From Roseibium sp. (lineage in GTDB: Bacteria; Pseudomonadota; Alphaproteobacteria; Rhizobiales; Stappiaceae), in contig JAEPML010000012.1 of the NCBI GenBank assembly GCA_017643925.1, positions 106,652 through 170,651 of the forward strand: a DNA stretch of 64,000 nucleotides, in the 5' to 3' direction. Under the pieces are notes generated by a model, which saw only the letters and a list, made by a program, of their open reading frames with translations, was not told the DNA's origin and did no database searches. Positions 1 to 8,706 of this stretch are shown here, piece by piece. Each line of letters begins with the position of its first letter. Position 1 is the stretch's first letter. Made by a program: the position numbers and the translations under genes.

Positions 1-505
1 GCGCGTGCGCCGTGTAGCTGTAGATCGCGATATCGGCGATCGTGGCCCTGTCGCCAACCAGCCAATCCCGACCCTCAAGATGTGTCTCGAGAAGTTCGAA
101 GACATATTTGGCAACGGTGAAAGCACGCTCGGCGTCCAGCGGCGCTCCGAAGACGGTAATCAGGCGCGCGGCACCCGGACCATTTGCAAGTTCCCCAGAG
201 GCCATCGACAGGAACTTCTGGACTTCGGCCTGGCCAACGGGGTCGGACGGCAACCAGTCGGGAGCGTATTTGCGTGCCAGATAAACGAGAATGGCGCAGG
301 AATCTGCCAGTGTGGTGTCGCCGTCCTCGATCACCGGAACCTTGCCCGCCGGGTTCAATGCGAGGAATTCCGGCGCCTTGTGCGCACCTGCTGCGAGATC
401 GACTTCCACAAGCTCGTAGTTGATGCCGGCAAGGTTGGAGAACAGCTCAACCCGGTGACAATGGCCTGACAGTGGAAAGCGGTGAATGCGAATTGCGTTG
501 GACAT
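1..505 (-). CDS. glutathione S-transferase family protein (C-terminus cut by window edge)
   Basis: 168 codons are visible before the window edge. An N-terminal thioredoxin-fold GST domain spans about residues 5-80: the glutathione-site region near SGHCHRVEL, the cis-proline stretch NPAGKVPVIEDG, and the conserved DSCAILVYLARKY helix. An all-alpha C-terminal domain follows, with the N-capping motif WLVGDRATIADIAIY. The start ATG at 505 faces the divergent LysR gene at 667, whose product is the likely regulator. Probable cytosolic glutathione-conjugating or glutathione-dependent reductase activity; substrate unknown. The last quarter or so of the protein lies outside the window. Confidence 0.85.
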   Translation of the reverse strand, partial: MSNAIRIHRFPLSGHCHRVELFSNLAGINYELVEVDLAAGAHKAPEFLALNPAGKVPVIEDGDTTLADSCAILVYLARKYAPDWLPSDPVGQAEVQKFLSMASGELANGPGAARLITVFGAPLDAERAFTVAKYVFELLETHLEGRDWLVGDRATIADIAIYSYTAHA

Positions 506-666
506 GATGACTTCCTTTGAAATCTTTGCGGTTGCCGGAGCACCTCGCCCCGTTCCGCTGAACGCAATATGCTTGAGCACCAATCGGAAGATAATCTCCC
601 CATTCATTCAATTATTATGTACAAATAAGGGATAATATAATCAAAGCCGCATCAGGAGACGGTGCA

Positions 667-1560
667 ATGGACAAGATCGAGACGATGCGGGCCTTTGTTG
701 CCGTCGCCCAGGAAAACTCCTTCACCGGGGCAGGTCGCCGCCTGGGCCTGTCGACAAAACTCGTCAGCAAATATGTCCAGCAGCTGGAAAGTCGGCTTCA
801 GACCCAGCTTTTCAATCGCACGACGCGAAGCGTGTCACTTACCGATGTTGGTGCGGCCTATCTTGAAAGGTGCCGCCCAATCCTGGAACAGATGGATGAA
901 CTGGATTCCCTCGTTCGCGAAAGACAGGGAGCGCTGGCAGGTCCCATTCGCCTGACGGCCCCTACAGGATTCGGCAGCACGAGACTGACGCAAGCCCTGA
1001 TCCCGTTTCTGCACGAGCATCGCAAGGTCGAGCTCGACATGAAACTCACGGACAACCGGGTGGCACTGATTGAGGAAGGCCTGGACCTTGCAATCCGCAT
1101 CGGAGCACTGCGTGACTCCACCCTGATTGCCAGGAAACTCTCCAACATGCCGCTGATCGTCTGCGCCTCACCGGACTATCTGGGCACCCATGGCAGACCG
1201 CAGGATCCGCGTGCCCTTTCCACACATGCCTGTCTTGTCGACAACAATCAGGTCGAACTGAATGTCTGGCGATTTCACGCAGACGGACAGGAACACGTCA
1301 TTCGACTGAATGGCGCCGTTCAGGCCAACTCTCCGGGCGCCCTCACCCAGATGGCAATCGGCGGCCTCGGCATTGCCCGTTGCCCGCTCTATGCCGCCGA
1401 GGCAGCGCTTGAGGACGGTTCCCTTGAACGGGTACTGCCGGGCTACACCACGGATGTTTTCGGCGTCTACGCCCTTTACCCACCGAACCGGCATCTGACG
1501 CGGCGCGTCAGGGCCCTGATAGATCACCTGGCGCAGGAACTGCAGCGTCCGCGTTCCTGA
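667..1560 (+). CDS. LysR family transcriptional regulator
   Basis: 297 residues, the usual length for the family. The N-terminal winged helix-turn-helix (about 1-60, MDKIETMRAFVAVAQENSFTG) resembles the LysR subgroup that usually starts MDKI/MDRL. The periplasmic-binding-protein-like effector domain runs from about 90 to 295 and includes the subgroup hallmark PTGFGSTRLTQAL. The ATG is preceded by a good ribosome site (GGAGA). It is divergent from the GST gene, with about 160 bases between them holding an AT-rich minus-10-like stretch near 630-640. It probably controls the GST gene and itself; effector unknown. Confidence 0.9.
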   Translation: MDKIETMRAFVAVAQENSFTGAGRRLGLSTKLVSKYVQQLESRLQTQLFNRTTRSVSLTDVGAAYLERCRPILEQMDELDSLVRERQGALAGPIRLTAPTGFGSTRLTQALIPFLHEHRKVELDMKLTDNRVALIEEGLDLAIRIGALRDSTLIARKLSNMPLIVCASPDYLGTHGRPQDPRALSTHACLVDNNQVELNVWRFHADGQEHVIRLNGAVQANSPGALTQMAIGGLGIARCPLYAAEAALEDGSLERVLPGYTTDVFGVYALYPPNRHLTRRVRALIDHLAQELQRPRS

Positions 1561-1593
1561 GACAAAAAGAACTCCCCGCGCGAACGCGAGGAG
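1561..1593 (-). terminator. intrinsic terminator after the SRPBCC gene
   Basis: On the minus strand an imperfect CTCCTCGCG/CGCGGGGAG stem (one mismatch, loop of four) is followed by TTCTTTTTGTC. It lies between two convergent genes and has the T-tract on the side of the dehalogenase-SRPBCC operon. Confidence 0.65.
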
Positions 1594-1616
1594 CTCCGCT
1601 ATGCGGCATCTGCCTG

Positions 1617-2090
1617 TCAGGCTGCTTGGCGAGCAATCACAACGCCGCTTTCGATATAGGCCCGGTTGCCGTCCAGCAGCTTTCCAAGCAACTTCTTGAA
1701 CTGGGGCTTCATCATCGGCACCATCATCCGCCCGATAAGGCCCATTTTCGGTACAAAATGCATCGTGAAGGTGAGCTCTGTCCGGGTCGGACCAAGTGCC
1801 CGCATCTGAACTTCAGCCTTTGCTGATTTCAGCGGCAAGGTGCCGTTGTAGATATCAACGACGACTTTCTGTTCCGGGACGTATTCGACGATCCGCTCCT
1901 GGATGTAGTTCTTGCCGTCTTCCAGGTCACATTGGCGGGTCGCACCGAGACCCGTATCCCCGTTGTTGCCGATTAGGAAGGACCTGTTCAGGTTGGGATT
2001 GAACTTGTCGATATTGGCAAAGTCATCCCAGGACGCCCAGACTTCGGATACGGGCGCATCAATTGTCTGCGATACGGTTACATGTGGCAT
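1617..2090 (-). CDS. SRPBCC family (START/PYR/Bet v1-like) protein
   Basis: 157 residues from the ATG at 2090, which has an AGGAGAC ribosome site. A longer reading frame continues upstream into the dehalogenase gene but has no support. The opening PHVTVSQTIDAPVSEVWASWDDFANIDKF is the typical first beta-strand and helix of polyketide-cyclase/SRPBCC proteins, which bind hydrophobic ligands in a helix-grip pocket. The C-terminal helix (about 120-155) carries basic residues. It begins ten bases after the dehalogenase stop, so the two are co-transcribed and it may handle the same hydrophobic substrate. No catalytic role can be read from the sequence. Confidence 0.75.
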   Translation of the reverse strand: MPHVTVSQTIDAPVSEVWASWDDFANIDKFNPNLNRSFLIGNNGDTGLGATRQCDLEDGKNYIQERIVEYVPEQKVVVDIYNGTLPLKSAKAEVQMRALGPTRTELTFTMHFVPKMGLIGRMMVPMMKPQFKKLLGKLLDGNRAYIESGVVIARQAA

Positions 2091-2100
2091 CTCTTGTCTC

Positions 2101-3060
2101 CTATGAAAGCTTTGCCAGCCAGTTCGCGAGGCCCTGGCCGATCTCGTCCGGATAATCCTCCTGGATGAAATGCTGCCCTTCTCCGAGATGAATGGTCTCC
2201 AGGTTCGAAACGTTTGCCTGCATCCATTCAACAGCCGGGGCCGGCACGATTGCGCCCGGGGTCACATGGAAGAGAAGCTTCGGCAGCTGGCTTTCGGTGA
2301 GATACGTGCCGATGCGCCGGGTCAGCTCGGTTGTCTCAACCGGTTCCCCACCAATCGGGACTTCGCGCGGCCATGCCAGCAAGGGCGCCCGGCTCTTTGC
2401 GTCCGGATAATAGCTGTTGTAATGCGCCAGGACGTCTTCCGACAAAGGCGTTTTCACACCGACCTTTGCCAGGATCTCGTTGATGAAGAAATTGTCCTCG
2501 AGGATCATCTTCTCGCCGGTGCCCGGCGTCCGCCATGCACGGAAGAGATCGCCAAAAGGCCCCATTGCTTCATAGCTTTCAAACGGCATCAGCGGCGGCG
2601 CCACGGTTTCCATGAAGGCAATGGCCTTCACCCTGTCCGGGTTCTGCATGGCCCAGTCGAAGCCCAGCGCACCGCCCCAGTCATGCAGGACAAGCGTTGC
2701 GTTCTTGAGATCCAGCGCATCCAGCAATCCATGCAGGTGCGCCGCATGATCCGCATAGCTATAGGCGAGGTCAGGCTTGTCGCTGTCACCCATCCCGATC
2801 ATGTCGGCGGCAATTGCCCGATGCGTCGGCGTAACAGCCGGGATGATGTTGCGCCAGAGATAGCTCGAGGTCGGGTTTCCATGAAAAAACACGACCGGAT
2901 CGCCCGTGCCCTCGTCCACGTAGGCCATTTCGTGCCCGAGTATCTCCATGCGTTTTTTCTTGAAAGGAAATTCCGAACCCGTTCCGGAAAGGGCCGGTAG
3001 CGGCAAGGCCAGCACGGTTGCGGTTGCCGCGGCCGAAATCAGGAAGTCTCTGCGATCCAT
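2101..3060 (-). CDS. haloalkane dehalogenase-like alpha/beta hydrolase with Tat-type signal
   Basis: 319 residues from the ATG at 3060 (GGAGGTGACC upstream); an extended start at 3135 has no ribosome site. Residues 1-28 look like a twin-arginine signal (MDRRDFLISAAAT then a hydrophobic run). The mature part resembles LinB/DhaA (HLD-II): halide-binding Asn62 in HGNPTSSYLWR, nucleophile Asp127 with halide-binding Trp128 in HDWGG, acid Glu151, base His297 in GQHFIQEDYP. The expected reaction is hydrolysis of a carbon-halogen bond to an alcohol. It heads a two-gene operon and faces a divergent LysR gene. Assignment to dehalogenase over epoxide hydrolase rests on the intact Asn-Trp halide pair. 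Confidence 0.85.
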   Translation of the reverse strand: MDRRDFLISAAATATVLALPLPALSGTGSEFPFKKKRMEILGHEMAYVDEGTGDPVVFFHGNPTSSYLWRNIIPAVTPTHRAIAADMIGMGDSDKPDLAYSYADHAAHLHGLLDALDLKNATLVLHDWGGALGFDWAMQNPDRVKAIAFMETVAPPLMPFESYEAMGPFGDLFRAWRTPGTGEKMILEDNFFINEILAKVGVKTPLSEDVLAHYNSYYPDAKSRAPLLAWPREVPIGGEPVETTELTRRIGTYLTESQLPKLLFHVTPGAIVPAPAVEWMQANVSNLETIHLGEGQHFIQEDYPDEIGQGLANWLAKLS

Positions 3061-3195
3061 TTGGTCACCTCCACTGTTGACTACGACCAGAATAGGTGTG
3101 TCGAAAAAGATTACATATGAGCAAAAATTCAACACAGTGGATCATTTTTAATACACTTTATTATCAAGCGGTGTGATATCCGAAAGGGAATGCGT

Positions 3196-4098
3196 ATGGA
3201 CAAGACATTGGATTGGGCAAAGCTTCCCTACTTTCTGGCCGTCGCAAGGTCGGGCAGTCTGCGTACGGCTGCAGAAACGCTGGGCGCAACGCATGCGACC
3301 GTAAACAGGAACCTCGGCGCCCTGGAAGAGACCTACGGCGTGCGCCTGTTTGAAAGATCCAAGAAAGGTCTGGTGCTGACCTCCGCAGGAGAAGCGCTCG
3401 TTCCGCTCGCGGAGGAGGCCGAAACCGCGGTTATCGCAGCCCGTCGGCGGCTCCAGGGCCTTGACCGGGAAGCCAGCGGCACCGTCCGGTTGTCCATCCC
3501 GACCTTTTTCGGTCACAGGATACCGGGCATCATTGCCCGGTTCGAGCGCGCCTATCCCGACATCGAGCTGAGAATTAACGTGACGGACCGTTTCGAGGAT
3601 CTCGACCGGGACGAAACCGATGTCTCCATCCGGATCGCACACCAGGTGGACGACAGCGCTGTTGCGGAAAAGATCCTCCGATATGCCTCGGCCATCTACG
3701 CCAGCCAGGACTATCTGGACAGAAATTGGGAAAGCCGGGGACCGAAAGGAGAAGGCCTGCAATGGATCGGCTGGGGAGACGGTGTCCCTGTTCCCGATTG
3801 GGTTCGGGCAAGCCCGTTTCCCAAGGCACGCGTCCGATATGAGCTTAACTCGCCGACGCTTATTGCCAAGCTGGTCGCAGAAGGCGTCGGCATGAGCCGG
3901 TTTCCCGTCATCGCCGCCTCCTGGATCGACGGAATGATCCCCATCCCCGGCACGGAACCCTATCTGGACCGCTCCGTCTGGATCATGCGTCATTCCGAGC
4001 TGCGCCAAACGATACGCGTACAATTGCTGGTGGATCATCTGGCAAGGGAGCTTCAGGCCATGAGACCGGCATTTCTAGGCCCGCTCTACAAGGCCTGA
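3196..4098 (+). CDS. LysR family transcriptional regulator
   Basis: 300 residues from the ATG at 3196, chosen because AAAGGGA lies six bases upstream; an ATG two codons earlier abuts that site. The N-terminal HTH (about 5-65) has the variant AKLPYFLAVARSGSLRTAAETLGATHATVNRNL; the effector domain is about 95-290. It is divergent from the haloalkane dehalogenase operon, with a short AT-rich intergenic region, so it is the likely regulator of that operon. Effector unknown. Confidence 0.88.
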   Translation: MDKTLDWAKLPYFLAVARSGSLRTAAETLGATHATVNRNLGALEETYGVRLFERSKKGLVLTSAGEALVPLAEEAETAVIAARRRLQGLDREASGTVRLSIPTFFGHRIPGIIARFERAYPDIELRINVTDRFEDLDRDETDVSIRIAHQVDDSAVAEKILRYASAIYASQDYLDRNWESRGPKGEGLQWIGWGDGVPVPDWVRASPFPKARVRYELNSPTLIAKLVAEGVGMSRFPVIAASWIDGMIPIPGTEPYLDRSVWIMRHSELRQTIRVQLLVDHLARELQAMRPAFLGPLYKA

Positions 4099-4124
4099 AG
4101 GAGACGCAGGCTCAACACGTCCTG

Positions 4125-4604
4125 TCAGTCCAGAAACATCTCCAACACGGACACAACCAGTTCGTGGTCATCGATTTGCGGCAGGCCGGAAACCGTAACC
4201 GTGCCGATGATCCCAGCCCCCCGCACGTGGATCGGGAACCCGCCGCCGTGGTCGGCAAACTGGTTGGGGGGCAGATGGAACTTTTCCTCGATGCTCATCC
4301 CGGACAGGCGGCAAGCGGCCCCCATGTGAAGGGAACTGTGTCCGAAGCGATTGACGACGTTGTTCTTGCGCTGGATCCAGGCGGCATTGTCCTGTGTCGC
4401 CCCGTGAAGCGCGCAGTGAAACACGCATTGCCCATTGCGGGTCACATCAAAGGCAATTGGCAGCGTCCCGTCCTTGCCCCGGTTCAGCAGCTCTAGGCCC
4501 ACCTGATGTGCCAGATCGAGGCCAAATTCGTTGAAGACCAGCCTTTGTTCCTGCTCCAGGGTCTGTTCCACCAGTTCCTTGTCCGAAAGGCCCTTCAAGC
4601 TCAT
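4125..4604 (-). CDS. UPF0303/heme-degrading-domain family protein (GlcG/HbpS-like)
   Basis: 159 residues, the family's normal size. Recognisable family blocks are NAAWIQRKNNVVNRFGHSS, the HGGGFPI motif and the closing GIIGTVTVSGLPQIDDHELVV. Members of this fold group bind small ligands or heme; the biochemical role of UPF0303 is not settled. It lies 200 bases downstream of the TRAP dctM gene and is separated from it by a clear intrinsic terminator, so it is probably a separate unit, although read-through is possible. Confidence 0.8.
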   Translation of the reverse strand: MSLKGLSDKELVEQTLEQEQRLVFNEFGLDLAHQVGLELLNRGKDGTLPIAFDVTRNGQCVFHCALHGATQDNAAWIQRKNNVVNRFGHSSLHMGAACRLSGMSIEEKFHLPPNQFADHGGGFPIHVRGAGIIGTVTVSGLPQIDDHELVVSVLEMFLD

Positions 4605-4746
4605 GTTTCGTCATCCCGATATCGTTGGAAGTGCACACCAATTGCGCTCAAACGCATCATAGGCAATTTTCAGCATTCGCGAACAGGCACGCGGTCGCCG
4701 AAACGGTACTGCCGCTCCGTGACGCGTCGGCTGAGAAAGGCATTGC

Positions 4747-4781
4747 ACAAAAAGGACCGCGCCCTGGCCCGGGCGCGATCC
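4747..4781 (-). terminator. intrinsic terminator after TRAP dctM
   Basis: Read on the minus strand, a GC-rich stem (GGATCGCGCCC paired with GGGCGCGGTCC, one mismatch) is followed by TTTTTG. It separates the gluconokinase-TRAP operon from the UPF0303 gene. Confidence 0.75.
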
Positions 4782-4804
4782 AGTCGTTTCATTGTCTCTT
4801 GGTC

Positions 4805-6127
4805 TCAGCGTCCCGTGATCCACGGCGCGGCAATCAGGATCGCAACGGCAAGGATCTGCATGGCAATGAACGGCAACAGCGAACGGAAGATCGTTGCCAG
4901 CGATATGCCCGGTGGCGCCACGCTCTTCAGGTAAAACGCTGCCGGCCCGAAGGGTGGTGACAGGAACGACACCTGCATGTTCATGCAAAAGAGCACGCCG
5001 AACCAGACCGGGTCGTAGCCAAGACTTTTGATGATCGGGACAAAGATCGGCATCGTCAGGAGCGCGATCCCGACCCAGTCAAGGAACATGCCCAGGACGA
5101 ACAGGATCAGCATCATGAAGAGCAAGATGATTGTCGGGTTGTCCGAAATGCCCGAGATCAGCGCGGACACGAACTTGATGCCGCCCATCAGGTTGAAGAC
5201 CCCGACGAGAGCACTTGCGCCAATGCCGATCCAGACGATCATGCCGACCGTTTGCAGGGTCTGAAGCGCTGCCCCTTTCAGGAGTTCCAGGGTGAACTCA
5301 CCCCGAAGGATAGTCGACAGGAGAACCCCCGCCACACCAACTGCGGAGGCTTCCGTCACGCTGGCGATGCCGCCATAGATGGAGCCCAACACGCCCGCCA
5401 CCACGGCCAATGGCACGATCAGCCCCTTGAACTTGCGCAACTTTTCAGAAAGCGGAAGTTCCTCGTCTTCGGAAGGGATCGGCGCCAGTGCCGGGTTCAG
5501 ATAGGCCCGGATCAACACATAGGTGACATAGAACCCGGCCAGCATGAGCCCGGGAATGAATGCGGCGGTGAATAGGTCGCCAACCGAGACATTCGCCGTC
5601 AGGCCATAGATGATCAGGACGATGGAAGGCGGCACCATGGTCCCCAGTGCACCGCCAGCACAGACGACACCGATCGCCAGATGCTTGTCGTAGCCAAGGC
5701 GCAGCATCTGCGGCAGCGCGACAAGACCGAGCAACACCACCTCGCCACCGATGATCCCGCTCATGGCAGCAAGGATGACCGCCACAACGATCGTCTGAAT
5801 GGCAACACCGCCACGCAAGCGTCCGCCGATCACCTTCATTGCGTCAAAGAGGTCCCGGGCAATGCCGGACCGGTCCAGGATGGCCGCCATCAGGACGAAC
5901 ATCGGTACCGACACGAAGACGAAGGACGAGACGAAGGAATAGACGCGGCTGGTGATTAGCGGAACGACAGCCGGGCTGAACCATCCAAGAGCGAATATGA
6001 GCGCGACGAGCAGCGTCACGAAGGCAAGAGGAATGCCCGAGACAAGTAGCGCCAGCAACATGACGAACATGAGGACGGTGGCGCCTTCGATACCGAGCGC
6101 CTGGAAAGATCCGAAAATTTCAGTCAC
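4805..6127 (-). CDS. dctM: TRAP transporter large permease (DctM)
   Basis: 440 residues with about twelve hydrophobic segments; family signatures include the early ATVLMFVMLLALLVSGIPLAFV segment, the GGxVMLL-like GGEVVLLGLVALPQML and the late FLSPPFGPAAFYLKSVAP. Large membrane subunit that couples inward sodium flow to solute uptake. The start overlaps the small-permease stop by four bases (ATGA), indicating translational coupling. Because the operon starts with gluconokinase behind a LacI-type double operator, the transported solute is probably gluconate or a related sugar acid (inference). Confidence 0.92.
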   Translation of the reverse strand: MTEIFGSFQALGIEGATVLMFVMLLALLVSGIPLAFVTLLVALIFALGWFSPAVVPLITSRVYSFVSSFVFVSVPMFVLMAAILDRSGIARDLFDAMKVIGGRLRGGVAIQTIVVAVILAAMSGIIGGEVVLLGLVALPQMLRLGYDKHLAIGVVCAGGALGTMVPPSIVLIIYGLTANVSVGDLFTAAFIPGLMLAGFYVTYVLIRAYLNPALAPIPSEDEELPLSEKLRKFKGLIVPLAVVAGVLGSIYGGIASVTEASAVGVAGVLLSTILRGEFTLELLKGAALQTLQTVGMIVWIGIGASALVGVFNLMGGIKFVSALISGISDNPTIILLFMMLILFVLGMFLDWVGIALLTMPIFVPIIKSLGYDPVWFGVLFCMNMQVSFLSPPFGPAAFYLKSVAPPGISLATIFRSLLPFIAMQILAVAILIAAPWITGR

Positions 6128-6672
6128 TTGCGCCCCCGCGCATAGTTAAAGGCAAGCACCAGAAACTGGATGGCCATAATGGTCAGGACACACAGCAGGA
6201 AAACCTTGATGAGACCGGGATAGACCGGGTCCCAGGCACTGCCGGACCGCTCCAGACGGAAACTGCCATCGGGCCGGAAAGCCGCGCGCTGCACCATGAG
6301 CCAGGCGGCCCATGCAAACACGGCACTGGCCAGAGCACAGATGACCGAGATCACGAAGTCAAAGGCCCGGCGAATCGATGGCGACAGGGAATCATAGATA
6401 AGCACCACCCGGATGTGCCGGTCGCGCGCCGTGCAATAGAGACCTCCGAATACAAAGGCTGCCCCGCACAGGAAAATGGTCGTTTCATGCGCCCAGATTG
6501 TCGGTGCATTGAAGACGTAACGCAGCACCACTTCGTTGATCAGGACCAGCATTGAGACAACAATGCCGGCAGCAAAGATCAGTCCGGCCTTGTCAATCCA
6601 CTTGCCCAGCAAACCGGCTTCTGGAATGGGCCCCGGATCTTCTCTTTCCAAGCTGTCATCGGGTTGCGACAC
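6124..6672 (-). CDS. dctQ: TRAP transporter small permease (DctQ)
   Basis: 182 residues with four predicted membrane helices, including the conserved RYVFNAPTIWAHE motif after helix 1 and CTARDRHIRVVLIYDSL. It forms the small membrane subunit that partners DctM. It lies 65 bases after the binding-protein gene, and a perfect hairpin occupies that gap. Confidence 0.9.
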   Translation of the reverse strand: MSQPDDSLEREDPGPIPEAGLLGKWIDKAGLIFAAGIVVSMLVLINEVVLRYVFNAPTIWAHETTIFLCGAAFVFGGLYCTARDRHIRVVLIYDSLSPSIRRAFDFVISVICALASAVFAWAAWLMVQRAAFRPDGSFRLERSGSAWDPVYPGLIKVFLLCVLTIMAIQFLVLAFNYARGRK

Positions 6673-6693
6673 GATTGCCCCCTTTCATCCAAA

Positions 6694-6715
6694 GACGGGC
6701 GCCGCAGCGCCCGTC
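6694..6715 (-). promoter_or_regulatory. intercistronic hairpin between dctP and dctQ
   Basis: Perfect nine-base arms GACGGGCGC and GCGCCCGTC with a four-base loop, placed in the gap after the binding-protein stop. No T-run follows, so it looks like a stabiliser or partial terminator rather than a full stop. Confidence 0.6.
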
Positions 6716-6737
6716 AGTTCGCATTGCGATGAACAGC

Positions 6738-7760
6738 TTACTGCATCAAGCCGTTTTCTTTCAGGTAGCTTGTCAGAACCTCATAGACGCGCTTGGCATT
6801 TGGTGACCGCTCCGCGACTTTCGCCCATTCACCAGTGGCAATGGTACGGAACTTGGCGCGTTCTTCTGCCGGCCAGTCGGTGACGGTGATCTCACCACCC
6901 GCCTTGGCTTCTTCAACTGCCTTCAGGTCACGCTCTGCAAGCGCTGCGACCTGGCTGCGGGCGAACTCCGAGACACTTTCTTCAAGAGCTGCCTGAAGGT
7001 CTGCCGGCAAGGCGTCCCACTTGGCCTTGTTGAGGGAAATCTCGACCAGCGGCATGGAGTGGAAGCCAGGATAGACCGGGTTCGGGGCAACCGAATGCAT
7101 GCCCTGTGCCTGGTTCGTGGAGAACACCGTGTAATCGGCTGCGTCGATGACGCCCTTGTCCAGAGCCGTGAAGACTTCCGATCCGGGCAGGTTCACGGGA
7201 GCCGCGCCAGCCGCAGCAAAGACTTGCTGCACAAGTCCTTCCGGTGCCCGCATCTTGAGGCCCTTGAGGTCATCAACCCCGTTTAGCTTCACTTTGGAAA
7301 TGAAGGCTTCGAGACCCGGCGTCGTTGCACCGATGAAGCGCAATCCATAGGGCTCGAGCAACTCGTTCATCAACTCCTTGCCGCCACCTTCGGCCATGAA
7401 GGTGAACATTTCGTCCGGGGACGACCAGGCGCCAACCGGATTGGCAATCAGGCCGAATGCCGGGTCCTTGCCTGCAAAATAGGATGTATCGGTCACGTGT
7501 CCGTCAAGAATGCCGCCAGCAATTGCGTCCTGTGTCTCGTTATGCGCGACGATTGATTCAACGGGCAGAAGTTCGATTTCAATGCGACCGCCGGTCTTTT
7601 CCTTCACGCTCTCGGCCCAACCTTGCTGCAACTCAAAATTCGGGTTGCCTGCCGGGTCCGACGACTGGAAGCGGAATGTGAAATCCGCCGCCAGCGCAGA
7701 GCTCATCAATGCGCCGACCGCCACTGCTGCCATCGCTGTCTTGGTAAGTGTTTTCAGCAT
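6738..7760 (-). CDS. dctP: TRAP transporter substrate-binding protein (DctP), probably for a sugar acid
   Basis: 340 residues from the ATG at 7760 (GGAGG upstream). Residues 1-24 form a Sec signal peptide ending ALA before ADFTFRFQSS. The mature DctP fold includes MRAPEGLVQQVFAAAGAAPVNLPGSEVFTALDKG, the region containing the conserved Arg that salt-bridges the ligand carboxylate, and GVIDAADYTVFS. The start codon is one base past the gluconokinase stop. It acts in the periplasm and delivers the solute to DctQM. Confidence 0.92.
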   Translation of the reverse strand: MLKTLTKTAMAAVAVGALMSSALAADFTFRFQSSDPAGNPNFELQQGWAESVKEKTGGRIEIELLPVESIVAHNETQDAIAGGILDGHVTDTSYFAGKDPAFGLIANPVGAWSSPDEMFTFMAEGGGKELMNELLEPYGLRFIGATTPGLEAFISKVKLNGVDDLKGLKMRAPEGLVQQVFAAAGAAPVNLPGSEVFTALDKGVIDAADYTVFSTNQAQGMHSVAPNPVYPGFHSMPLVEISLNKAKWDALPADLQAALEESVSEFARSQVAALAERDLKAVEEAKAGGEITVTDWPAEERAKFRTIATGEWAKVAERSPNAKRVYEVLTSYLKENGLMQ

Positions 7761-7761
7761 G

Positions 7762-8346
7762 TTATCCTCCATTTTGGATGCTGTTTTCTTTAGGACGCAA
7801 AACCGTTGCGTCTGGAAGGTTCTTCCGCAGTCCTTCCAAAGCTCCTTCGACCACCTCATCGACGGCCAAGGAAATATCGATCGGAAAACCCGGCTCTCCC
7901 GCCTGCAGCGGTTCAAGCGTTTTCAACTGGCTTTCCAGAAGCGCCTTGCCGACGAAATGATCCTTTCTTTCGGTCAGGCGTTGTTCAATCAGTGCCCGCT
8001 CCCCTGTCAGATGCACAAAAACACAAGGGTCCAGAACACCTTTCAGGAGATCACGATAGGATCTGCGCAGTGAGGAGCAGGCGACGACAACACCTTCACC
8101 GTTGGTGCAATGCTCCAGTGCTGTCTCCGCAACCGTATTGAGCCAGGGCGTGCGATCTGCATCGCTGAGTGCAATGCCTTGTGCCATCTTCTGCCGGTTG
8201 GCAGCGCTGTGAAAATCGTCTGCCTCCACCATGTCCACCCCAAGATGCCGGGCGATGCGATCGGCAATCAGGCTCTTGCCCACGCCACACACACCCATCA
8301 CCACGATTGCCGGTTTTGCCTGCATTCGGTTCACCCGCTCCTGCAT
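7762..8346 (-). CDS. gntK: gluconokinase
   Basis: About 194 residues from the ATG at 8346; an ATG at 8325 behind AGGAG is an alternative and gives the more usual short N-terminus. The protein phosphorylates D-gluconate to 6-phosphogluconate. Visible motifs are the P-loop MGVCGVGKS, the gluconate-site block ADDFHSAANRQKMAQG with ALSDADRTPWL, CSSLRRSYRDLLK, and the lid ERKDHFVGKALLESQLKTLEPL. It is first in the operon and is followed directly by dctPQM. Its promoter spacer is filled by a 16-base palindromic operator, so the operon is probably repressed by the LacI-family protein encoded at 9892. Confidence 0.9.
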   Translation of the reverse strand: MQERVNRMQAKPAIVVMGVCGVGKSLIADRIARHLGVDMVEADDFHSAANRQKMAQGIALSDADRTPWLNTVAETALEHCTNGEGVVVACSSLRRSYRDLLKGVLDPCVFVHLTGERALIEQRLTERKDHFVGKALLESQLKTLEPLQAGEPGFPIDISLAVDEVVEGALEGLRKNLPDATVLRPKENSIQNGG

Positions 8347-8385
8347 GGCAGCCCTCTGATCCCCATCAAGTCCTCGATCTCTAAA

Positions 8386-8428
8386 TGATAGCGCTAACAC
8401 TTATGATGATAGCGCTATCATTTGTCAA
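8386..8428 (-). promoter_or_regulatory. gntK-dctPQM promoter with two LacI-type operators
   Basis: On the minus strand TTGACA (8428-8423) and CATAAG (8405-8400) are 17 bases apart. The spacer is almost exactly the perfect palindrome ATGATAGCGCTATCAT (8406-8421). A second site, TGATAGCGCTAACA (8386-8399), covers the expected start of transcription. Centres are 21 bases apart, two helical turns. The pair is nearly repeated at 9780-9814. The remaining 8429-8706 stretch is AT-rich; no gene was seen in it. Confidence 0.75.
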
Positions 8429-8706
8429 ACGCCAAATCTGAGAATAAATTTTTTCGTATCGGAAATTAAATTTATTTACCTGATTTTATTTACAAAATTT
8501 TTTTTGATGAGACTTCTGCTGACCGATTAGCTTGATGTTAGCGTAATACATACTATCACATTTGCCGCATGAAATTCAGCGTACCAACGCTGTAAGCCGG
8601 AGCAACCAACCTGCAACTTGAAAAATTTGAGAAAATTCCAGTGTCAGCTTTTCCGGGCGCCTGTCGCATCCAGGCTGTTCGGGTATGGAGCTGCGTTGCT
8701 TGAACC

